NCBI GenBank assembly: GCA_023415055.1
Contig: JAEZLZ010000050.1
Coordinates: forward strand, 1 to 22,374
Direction: 5' to 3'
Length of the DNA: 22,374 bases
DNA from: Bacillota bacterium
GTDB taxonomy: Bacteria; Bacillota; Clostridia; Lachnospirales; Lachnospiraceae
The notes beneath the pieces were generated by a model. It saw only the letters and a program-made list of their open reading frames with translations, was not told the DNA's origin and searched no databases. Both the position numbers and the translations under genes were made by a program. Positions 16,314 through 22,374 of the stretch are shown one piece after another; the first letter of the stretch is position 1, and each line of letters opens with the position of its first letter.

Positions 16314-16874
16314 TTAATTCCCCCTCTTCCCTCTACTTTTCTTGCTTCTTCCAAAATACAAGGCATGGCAGACAGAAAAAACAATATAGCCAGTAATACC
16401 GCCCAGTGTATTTAACATAATATCATCCACATCAAAAATACCAACCTTAAGAAACAACTGTATTACCTCCACTGTAAGGCTGAACAAGATGGATAGGAGT
16501 GTGATCTTGATAAAATTTCGATATTTCTTATGAAGCATGGGTAATAAAAATCCATAAGGTGTAAAAGCAAGTACATTGCCCAACACATTCACTACAAAGG
16601 ACTCCAGGCCCAATTGTTCACGATACCGGATAAAACGTCTGATTTCCTTAAAGAAGGTAAGATTATATCGATAACCTTCCACTACATATGCTCTGCCGTA
16701 ATGCTCACTAAAAAACAAGAAATAAGACAATAAAATGATATATAAATAAAACAATAGCAAACCTACCCGTTTGAAATGCTTTTTCGTACTATCCTTCAAT
16801 TTTTTTCTCCATATTCTATCATTGATAAACTTAGACTGCAACGTTCTATAATGTTTGCTGATTGTTGCCAGCAT
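16314..16874 (-). CDS. VanZ-family membrane protein
   Basis: This is a 186-residue membrane protein of the VanZ-like family, named after the teicoplanin-resistance accessory protein but mostly of unknown function. The family pattern is clear: VNVLGNVLAFTPYGFLLP (about residues 94-111), then TVEVIQLF and VGIFDVDDIMLNTLGGITGY (about 143-162), with four hydrophobic segments. The first 36 residues are basic and cytoplasmic. No good ribosome site precedes ATG 16874; a TTG at codon 26 has GGAG 7 nt upstream and could be the real start. It is followed by the small membrane protein 2 nt later. Resistance should not be inferred from the name alone. Confidence 0.88.
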   Translation of the reverse strand: MLATISKHYRTLQSKFINDRIWRKKLKDSTKKHFKRVGLLLFYLYIILLSYFLFFSEHYGRAYVVEGYRYNLTFFKEIRRFIRYREQLGLESFVVNVLGNVLAFTPYGFLLPMLHKKYRNFIKITLLSILFSLTVEVIQLFLKVGIFDVDDIMLNTLGGITGYIVFSVCHALYFGRSKKSRGKRGN

Positions 16875-16959
16875 AGATGAATTCCGATGATAATACTAGC
16901 ACCTTTTGGCACTTATCTCATATTTTTCTAAATAGATTACACTTATTTCTTATAATTTA

Positions 16960-17188
16960 TTCACTCCGATCACGTAACCCCAAGCAAGCTTGGGTTATGT
17001 TCACTACCTACGTTATTATATATCATGAACAAAGGCAGTTCATGATCTTCACTCCGATCACATAACTCCAAGCAAGCTTGGGTTATGTTCACTACGTTAT
17101 TATATATCATGAACAAAGGCAGTTCATGATCTTCACTCCGATCACATAACCCCAAGCAAGCTTGGGTTATGTTCACTACGTTATTATA
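16960..17188. repeat. Tandem array of an 84-88 bp unit containing two hairpins
   Basis: Three units begin TTCACTCCGATCAC at 16960, 17048 and 17132. Units 1 and 2 are 88 and 84 nt; the difference is a duplicated CTAC. Unit 3 is truncated near 17188. Each unit holds one hairpin around CCCAAGC-AA-GCTTGGG, extended by CATAAC/GTTATG, and the two full units also hold ATCATGAAC-N7-GTTCATGAT, a perfect 9-bp stem. The array lies in the divergent gap between the vanZ gene and the hydrogenase gene. Units differ at only a few bases, so the duplication is recent or is being homogenised. Confidence 0.85.
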
Positions 17189-17400
17189 AATCAAATGGTA
17201 ATTCTAGTAAAGCATAATATACCAAGGAAAAGCGGCAGTGATAATCGGCAATCAGCCTTCGTTCTACCAATCAAATTCCTCTTATCTCTGGTAGATTTTA
17301 GGCGGATTATTTGGTAAAATCCGTATAGATGATTGAAAGATGAGTTTTGGATATAATAATGTAACAAATTCGTACAATTACATTGATGAAAGGATTTACG
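17189..17400 (+). promoter_or_regulatory. Leader and likely promoter region of the hydrogenase gene
   Basis: No gene is supported here. A good -10 box TATAAT (17352-17357) lies 43 nt upstream of the GTG start; the best -35 at a 17-nt spacing (17329-17334, ATGATT) is weak, so an activator may be needed. Small inverted repeats, CTACCA/TGGTAG and GATTTT/AAAATC, lie between about 17255 and 17322. The ribosome site AAAGGA (17389-17394) is 6 nt before GTG 17401. Confidence 0.45.
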
Positions 17401-18654
17401 GTGGAGCAAATGAAGACGTTCGAAGAGTTGTACTATGAGGTTTTAGTAAGAACCCTAAAAGATAAAGATATGAGCTTTCTTGAAAAAATGGAATTATACG
17501 ATACCCATCAGCTTGACTGTCTGCTGCATCCCGAGAAGCATCCGGTAGTGTGGCACTCCGGTGATTGCAAATGTGAAAACGGCGAACATCACTGTGTGGA
17601 AGTATGTCCCTTCCATGCAATCCACCCTGGTGAAGCTGGAGAAATCGTGATTGATGAGGAGCAATGTGCCGGCTGCTCCATCTGTATTCAGGAATGCCGC
17701 GCCAGAAATTTAACCAGCAGCAAGGATGTAGTACCTGCTTTACAAGCAATTCGAGCTCATAAAGGTCTGGTTTATGCTCTGGTTGCCCCTGCTTTCCTGG
17801 GTCAGTTCAGCAATGAAGTAACTCCGGGCAAACTACGAAGTGCTTTGAAAGCGGTAGGTTTTGACGGAATGGTTGAGGTTGCTCTATTTGCTGATATCCT
17901 TACCTTAAAAGAAGCTCTGGAATTTGATAAAAACATCCAGTCCGAAGGTGATTATCAATTGACCAGCTGCTGCTGCCCGATGTGGATTGCAATGATTCGA
18001 AAGATTTATCAGAATTTGATGCCTCATGTTCCCCCGGCAGTCTCTCCTATGATTGCCAGCGGACGAGCTGTAAAGGTGATGCATCCCGATGCTCTGACTA
18101 TATTCATTGGTCCCTGCCTTGCAAAAAAAGCAGAGGCCAGAGAAAAAGATATCGCCGGAGCCGTTGACTTTGTTCTTACCTTCCAGGAAATACAGGATAT
18201 CTTCAATGTTATGGAAATTGATCCTGCAAAGATGGAGGAAAGCGACAAAGATCACTCCTCCCGTGCCGGAAGAATCTATGCTCATACCGGTGGTGTCAGC
18301 GAAGCGGTTAGTGCAACGGTGGAACGGCTAAACCCGAATCGCAAGATAACCATACACACTCAGCAGGCGGACGGTGTACCTGCCTGTAAAGCAATGATGA
18401 ATGATCTTCTCTCCGGTAATACGAGTGCGAATTTCTTTGAAGGAATGGGCTGTGTCGGCGGTTGTGTCGGTGGCCCGAGAGTTCTCATACCGCATGAAAT
18501 AGGCAGAGCTCATGTAGAGGAGTACGGTAAAGCAGCACCCTATCCGACACCGATTGATAACCCCTATGTTATCGAGCTTCTTCACCGGCTCGGCTTGGAT
18601 ACAGTGGAAAGCCTCCTGGAAAAGAGCGAAATCTTTACCCGTACCTTTGAATAA
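17401..18654 (+). CDS. [FeFe] hydrogenase, monomeric, variant H-cluster (group B-like)
   Basis: This is a 417-residue iron hydrogenase expected to exchange electrons with ferredoxin and make or use H2 in the cytoplasm. Two [4Fe-4S] sites lie at the N-terminus: Cys56, Cys58, Cys65, Cys69 (an altered first set, CxCx6CxxxC) and Cys89, Cys92, Cys95, Cys99 (CxxCxxCxxxC). The H-cluster motifs are TSCCCPMW (188-195), IGPCLAKKAEA (236-246) and FFEGMGCVGGCVGGP (345-359), giving cluster ligands near Cys190-192, Cys239, Cys351 and Cys355. The extra Cys in motif 1 and the shortened motif 3 differ from classical TSCCPxW / MPCxxK / ACxxGCxxGGG and resemble what I recall of group B enzymes. GTG 17401 is chosen for its AAAGGA site; upstream TTG/ATG at 17383-17388 lack one. 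The maturases HydE, HydF and HydG are not in the window. Confidence 0.92.
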   Translation: MEQMKTFEELYYEVLVRTLKDKDMSFLEKMELYDTHQLDCLLHPEKHPVVWHSGDCKCENGEHHCVEVCPFHAIHPGEAGEIVIDEEQCAGCSICIQECRARNLTSSKDVVPALQAIRAHKGLVYALVAPAFLGQFSNEVTPGKLRSALKAVGFDGMVEVALFADILTLKEALEFDKNIQSEGDYQLTSCCCPMWIAMIRKIYQNLMPHVPPAVSPMIASGRAVKVMHPDALTIFIGPCLAKKAEAREKDIAGAVDFVLTFQEIQDIFNVMEIDPAKMEESDKDHSSRAGRIYAHTGGVSEAVSATVERLNPNRKITIHTQQADGVPACKAMMNDLLSGNTSANFFEGMGCVGGCVGGPRVLIPHEIGRAHVEEYGKAAPYPTPIDNPYVIELLHRLGLDTVESLLEKSEIFTRTFE

Positions 18655-18718
18655 CCGGATATGCCGTAGTTCGGGCTATAACGAATGAAACGTGCACCGC
18701 GCACTACGAAAAGAATAT

Positions 18719-18803
18719 GGGTCAGCACATTTCCTCACACAGTTTGCCGTACAGATCAATGTTATGTACGGCAAACTGTGCATTTAGGGAAGCATGTTGA
18801 CCC
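18719..18803. repeat. Long imperfect palindrome between hydrogenase and hemerythrin
   Basis: A perfect 15-bp inverted repeat, CACAGTTTGCCGTAC (18738-18752) with its complement (18766-18780), has a 13-nt loop. The outer arms extend it imperfectly to GGGTCA (18719-18724) and TGACCC (18798-18803). The 85-nt structure lies between convergent genes and may be a bidirectional terminator, but no long T-run follows on either strand. It may also be a small palindromic element. Confidence 0.65.
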
Positions 18804-18868
18804 TTCTTCTGTTATTTATCTAGCCCTTCCGGCTTATCGGTTCTAAAAAATTCTTATTTTCGCTTTAT

Positions 18869-19255
18869 CTATCCGATCAACTTATCATTTTCAAGGATAT
18901 GATGAATGAGCCAATCGTTTAAGAAGTCGAGCAGCTCAAGGATTACATCCTTTTGTTTATCATCTATATCGTTTAGGTCGTACCCGGAAATCTTTTCGAT
19001 AAAATCTGCATGCTCTGCTTTATGGGAGAACAGCTTTTTATACTGTATGCTCATCATGTAAGCTTCCTCATGCTCAAAATGTATCGTGGCATAGTCTGTT
19101 AATTCATTCAGGATGTCTACGATATAATCATATTTGTCCGGAATAAATTCATCCATCAGGGTCTCATAAGCCCTATCCGCTATCTCAAATAACTTCTGAT
19201 GTTCAATATCAATACTCTCAATTCCTGTGCGAAACTCGTCCTTAAATATGTACAT
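18869..19255 (-). CDS. Bacteriohemerythrin
   Basis: This is a 128-residue single-domain hemerythrin, a di-iron protein that binds O2 and, in bacteria, acts in O2 sensing, storage or protection. The family ligand pattern is complete: His19 (IDIEHQKLF), His59 and Glu63 (HFEHEEAYM), His78 and His82 (SHKAEHADF), His119 and Asp124 (WLIHHILENDK). AGGAGG lies about 8 nt before the ATG. It has its own position, convergent with the hydrogenase gene across a long palindrome. The upstream Ig-like gene ends in a terminator, so hemerythrin is probably transcribed separately. A link to protecting the O2-sensitive hydrogenase is suggested by proximity only. Confidence 0.94.
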   Translation of the reverse strand: MYIFKDEFRTGIESIDIEHQKLFEIADRAYETLMDEFIPDKYDYIVDILNELTDYATIHFEHEEAYMMSIQYKKLFSHKAEHADFIEKISGYDLNDIDDKQKDVILELLDFLNDWLIHHILENDKLIG

Positions 19256-19293
19256 ATTCCGTATTCCTCCTCTGTAAATTGCATATTTATGAT

Positions 19294-19331
19294 AAAAGTG
19301 CCCTCAAAATCCAATAGGGTTTTGAGAGCAC
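19294..19331 (-). terminator. Rho-independent terminator of the Ig-like protein gene
   Basis: On the minus strand the stem GTGCTCTCAAAA / TTTTGAGGGCAC (19298-19331, one G-U pair) is followed directly by TTTT (19294-19297) and further AT-rich sequence. It lies about 97 nt past the stop of the Ig-like gene and upstream of the hemerythrin start. Confidence 0.75.
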
Positions 19332-19427
19332 CTTCTCTCTAATACTATTATCCTATACTATCTTATTATATGAGTCAAACAAATCTTCCATAAAACAATT
19401 AAATTTGATATCCGGGACTCAGTCAGT

Positions 19428-21980
19428 CTAATAGGATACCGCTGTGAACATGATCGGGCTAATCGTGGCAACGTTACCGCTGGCATCCGTAACTGCGTTC
19501 GTAACTACTTCAATTTTAAGGTTCTCACCGTTCATCGGTACACCGGAAAGATTTATCAACGCTGTTGAACCTGTCACAGTAACTGTATTGCCGTAGACTA
19601 TTGCCGGATTCGTTACTGAGCTTACCTTAACCGTTAATGTACCTGTCACCTGCTCATTAAAGTTCAATCGTATCGTATTTCTTGAGGTACTGTCGAACTG
19701 GATCGGATAATTTCCTGACAGCGACGGCTTTAGGTTATCCTTCAGCAATACCGATTTTGAGAAAGCAACAATCGCAGTGTAGCTGTTATTATAGCCTACA
19801 ATACCCTTGATGTTCACAGGTCGTTCTACCGTAACATTGATAGAACCTTCCTGTACCGTCAATAGTACGGTAGCACCGTTGTTAGAAGTATTCTTTGTTA
19901 CCTGTGCTGATATAATCGTTACACCCGGAATAGTATAGTTCGCTACATTCTGAGCCGAAGCAACATCCAGCCTGTTAGCAAATTCCAGTGTGATCTGGTT
20001 CAGGTTCGAGGAGGACTGTACGATGGAGTAAGGTCCCGGAAGCTCGGTTGAGGTTCCTGTGGTATTATTAACTACGATATCCCTTGATAAGCTTGGATTC
20101 TTATAACCATCCGTAACCAGTCCGGAATTCAGAGTCAGTGTATAAGTTCCAAGTACCGAAATGTTGCTGAGCTTCAGCTTTATAACCTTCTTATCTGTCG
20201 CACTTGGGATATTGGTATAGTTAATCATCGTTCCTGATATGATCTCATCCGTAACGGTAGTTAACCTTGAGGAAAGTACGCCGGTAGCAGTTGCCAAGGA
20301 TACTTCCTTATTGAAATTCAAGGTTAAGGTAGTATTATCAACATCGTAATCATAGGATAACAGGTATGGATTCGTCTTATCAACAGTAAAGTCGATGGTG
20401 AACTCTCTGCCTGTCTGAGCTGTGTTATCTCCAGGGACAACATTTAACGAGTTCCATGATAGTAGCTTAACCAGATTATATCCGGTAAGTGCAGCATCTG
20501 TCTCAGAAAGAGTATAATTTACCTTCTTACTGTCGGTAGTATCAACTACACCTGCGATCCAGCTTCCGTTCTTAATCGTAATATATCCACCGTAGCTGAC
20601 CGATCGGCTAAAGGTTGCGGTTAAGGTATAATACCCGGTACGTATAACCTGATACGGAGCTGCCTGAGGCTTCGGTGTGTTATCCGTACGCAAGAATGCG
20701 GTTACCGTATAATTTGCGGGCGAATTGCCAGCCATATCCTTAAGACCGGCTAAAACAACGGAAAAGTTCTTGCCGTAATCGGTTGCGGATATTTGTGATA
20801 AATTGACCACCAAAGATTTCTTATTTGTACTGGGTACGTAATTTAGCTTATTACTAATAATTCCCAGAGTTGTATTGGATACATTTGTCGAATTTCCGTA
20901 AGACATTGCATTCATAACACTAAGTCCGGAGAAATCCATCGGCTCGGAGAAATTAATGCTTGCAATCATACCGGTGTCATCCAATGTCGTATCAATATAA
21001 ACCGGTGCATAAGTATCGATGAAGGATAAAGTTTTGTAATAATCCTCTACGGCAATACCAGTGGATGTCTGTATCTTGTTTGTGAAATGAACAACATATT
21101 CTCCATCAAAGGAACCGGAGGAGTTGATGGTAAGTGTCTTATTATCCGAGGACAACACTGCAGTCAGCGTTCCCGGATCAGCCGCTAGCACACCCTTCGT
21201 ATTCTTCCTCTGAGATATCTCAATATTCGATGAAAGCTTATTGTTGGCATCGATTACTGTGGAAGCATTCACAGGGCTGTCAAATACCACTTTAATCTCA
21301 GTAGTACTGATAATGTCCGCACTCGCCACCTCAGCCTTAGGACCAACCACTTCAATGATCACAGCATCATTGATGATGCTTTTCTTTGCTTCCGTTGCAT
21401 TGGCTGCTGCGGTTGCACGAAGTACGACGGAACCAGCTTTCCTAGCCGTGACAATGCCTTCTGCTGCGTCATCGATGCTGATACATTCCGGATCTCCGTC
21501 ACTGATCGTCCAGTATATTTTATCGGTGGTGCTTGCCGGGTTCGTCAATACATCAAAGTTCATGGTAGAACCAAGTGTCATACTGTGTCTTCCCTTTACC
21601 TCCGTCGCATTTGAGATACGAATCTCCTCTGCCGGTATCGTCACATATACCTTACAGGTAATTGTTTTCGTTTTCTTTGTGGGATATGTAATGGTACATT
21701 TTATGGTTGAAGAGCCTCCTCCAACGGTCGTAACCACTCCCTTGCTGGAGACCTTTACGACACTCTTATTGCCGGAAGACCATTTGTAAGTGCTTTTCGC
21801 CACTTTATTATTAATTACAATCTGATATACCTCTCCCAGACCAACAAGACTAATTTTGCTCTTTGCAAATTTAGGAGTAGCTGCCGCGTTTACAATGCTT
21901 GGACTATAATGCCAAAATAATGGTACGATGATCAAAAATGCCAGCATCATAATCAGTTTTCTGTTAAATTTCTTCTTCAT
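19428..21980 (-). CDS. Secreted surface protein with Big_2 and SbsA-type Ig-like repeats
   Basis: This is an 850-residue exported protein built almost wholly from bacterial Ig-like domains. A signal peptide ends near residue 33 (SIVNAAA). Residues about 36-212 form two Big_2-type domains (SSGNKSVVKVSSKGVVTTVG, then DAAEGIVTARKAGSVVLRAT). About six units of the SbsA/Big_5 type follow, each with a phrase like LTLNFNKEV, INFSEPMD or IRLNFNEQVTG. No LPXTG, SLH or transmembrane anchor is visible at the C-terminus, so release or non-covalent wall attachment is likely. It resembles S-layer or adhesion proteins; no catalytic domain was recognised. GGAGGA lies 7 nt before the ATG. It has a probable promoter (22090-22118) and a terminator, so it is its own transcription unit. 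Confidence 0.88.
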   Translation of the reverse strand: MKKKFNRKLIMMLAFLIIVPLFWHYSPSIVNAAATPKFAKSKISLVGLGEVYQIVINNKVAKSTYKWSSGNKSVVKVSSKGVVTTVGGGSSTIKCTITYPTKKTKTITCKVYVTIPAEEIRISNATEVKGRHSMTLGSTMNFDVLTNPASTTDKIYWTISDGDPECISIDDAAEGIVTARKAGSVVLRATAAANATEAKKSIINDAVIIEVVGPKAEVASADIISTTEIKVVFDSPVNASTVIDANNKLSSNIEISQRKNTKGVLAADPGTLTAVLSSDNKTLTINSSGSFDGEYVVHFTNKIQTSTGIAVEDYYKTLSFIDTYAPVYIDTTLDDTGMIASINFSEPMDFSGLSVMNAMSYGNSTNVSNTTLGIISNKLNYVPSTNKKSLVVNLSQISATDYGKNFSVVLAGLKDMAGNSPANYTVTAFLRTDNTPKPQAAPYQVIRTGYYTLTATFSRSVSYGGYITIKNGSWIAGVVDTTDSKKVNYTLSETDAALTGYNLVKLLSWNSLNVVPGDNTAQTGREFTIDFTVDKTNPYLLSYDYDVDNTTLTLNFNKEVSLATATGVLSSRLTTVTDEIISGTMINYTNIPSATDKKVIKLKLSNISVLGTYTLTLNSGLVTDGYKNPSLSRDIVVNNTTGTSTELPGPYSIVQSSSNLNQITLEFANRLDVASAQNVANYTIPGVTIISAQVTKNTSNNGATVLLTVQEGSINVTVERPVNIKGIVGYNNSYTAIVAFSKSVLLKDNLKPSLSGNYPIQFDSTSRNTIRLNFNEQVTGTLTVKVSSVTNPAIVYGNTVTVTGSTALINLSGVPMNGENLKIEVVTNAVTDASGNVATISPIMFTAVSY

Positions 21981-22089
21981 TCTTCCTTCCTCCTATTTTC
22001 CTGATTTCATACCCTACTTTTTCCCCGGGTTATGAAAGCTTTCAGTTTCCTTCCTTATGCATGTTATAATATTCATTCCTTTACTATAT

Positions 22090-22118
22090 ATGGTATCATA
22101 ACACAAAGATATTGTCAA
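22090..22118 (-). promoter_or_regulatory. Probable promoter of the Ig-like protein gene
   Basis: On the minus strand a perfect TTGACA (22113-22118) is 17 nt from TACCAT (22090-22095), a 4/6 match to the -10 consensus. The predicted start lies about 100 nt upstream of the coding start, giving a leader of that length with no recognised structure. Confidence 0.5.
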
Positions 22119-22169
22119 AATCTTGTCCAATTGATTAATATTTTCTTACAGTGTAAATTATGGTAAGAA

Positions 22170-22374
22170 TCATTTCATACCAAAGCCCTTGATTCTCTTC
22201 GTATCGTAAGAGGGGCGGCGACAGAATACCCTGTCTCTGGACATCACCTGCTCGTATACCTTTTCTATCTGGTGAGCAAACTCCGGCAAAGAATATTTCT
22301 CTACCTTTTTGATGGCATTCAGACTATAATTTGTAGTCTTGTCCTCAAAAAGTACCTGATCAAGGCCATAATAT
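22170..22374 (-). CDS. C-terminal end of a probable glycosyltransferase (cut by window edge)
   Basis: Reading in from the window edge gives 67 residues and a TGA stop at 22170-22172. The segment contains YYGLDQVLFEDKT, then KVEKYSLPEFAHQIEKVYEQ and a basic end. The YSLPEFAHQIEKVYEQ helix resembles the C-terminal helix of GT-B (family 4/1) glycosyltransferases, where such segments close the fold. The catalytic part lies outside the window, so the assignment is tentative. It reads in the same direction as the Ig-like gene but is separated by a gap with its own promoter. Confidence 0.45.
   Translation of the reverse strand, partial: YYGLDQVLFEDKTTNYSLNAIKKVEKYSLPEFAHQIEKVYEQVMSRDRVFCRRPSYDTKRIKGFGMK

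Noticed and set aside
16094..16384. Minus-strand frame of 96 residues overlapping vanZ and the small membrane protein
   Set aside because: It overlaps two better-supported genes in another frame and shows no family features.
16960..17188. CRISPR array
   Set aside because: The whole 84-bp unit repeats; there are no short direct repeats separated by unique spacers and no cas genes.
16970..17194. Minus-strand frame of 74 residues with a 28-residue repeated peptide
   Set aside because: It only translates the 84-bp tandem array (84 nt is 28 codons). Unit 1 with 88 nt breaks the frame and there is no good ribosome site.
21241..21789. Plus-strand frame of 182 residues
   Set aside because: It is antisense to the Ig-like repeat gene and only mirrors its Ser/Thr/Val-rich codons.

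Overview
The window looks like chromosome of a low-to-moderate-GC anaerobic Clostridia member, most likely Lachnospiraceae. The reasons are the mcsA-mcsB-clpC stress operon, an [FeFe] hydrogenase, strong AGGAGG-type ribosome binding sites, secreted proteins with Pro-Thr linkers and bacterial Ig/SH3/cohesin modules, and VanZ and M29 families typical of that group. This placement is inference from protein families, not a database match. Almost everything is on the minus strand; only the hydrogenase is on the plus strand.

Layout. 1-3466 (minus) is a protein quality-control operon in the order GntR-type regulator, mcsA, mcsB, clpC, with clpC cut by the window edge. The GntR gene sits where ctsR normally is, behind a strong promoter covered by two overlapping perfect palindromes. 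3470-7634 (minus) holds two exported proteins: a membrane-anchored cohesin/cadherin-like protein, and a large SH3-glucosaminidase autolysin that ends in the same kind of cadherin-like module. 7635-8150 is a gene-free gap with two tandem copies of a structured element, probably an RNA read from the minus strand. 8151-11234 (minus) is purM-purN-purD for purine synthesis, interrupted by a small palindromic repeat that also occurs at 4746-4784. 11389-13706 is an ABC ATPase and its permease. 13802-15880 is an M29-type aminopeptidase with a long extra N-terminal half. 15976-16874 is a VanZ-like protein and a small membrane protein.

16875-17400 is a divergent gap with an 84-88 bp tandem repeat array. 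17401-18654 (plus) is a variant [FeFe] hydrogenase, convergent with a bacteriohemerythrin (18869-19255, minus) across a long hairpin. 19428-21980 (minus) is a large secreted Ig-like repeat protein with its own promoter and terminator, and 22170-22374 is the C-terminal end of a probable glycosyltransferase.

The most unusual items are the tandem structured element at 7888-8112, where both variable stem positions point to minus-strand RNA; the GntR protein in the ctsR position with its palindromic operator; the 84-bp two-hairpin array at 16960-17188; and the variant H-cluster motifs of the hydrogenase. I see no complete insertion sequence, phage gene, CRISPR array, tRNA or rRNA.
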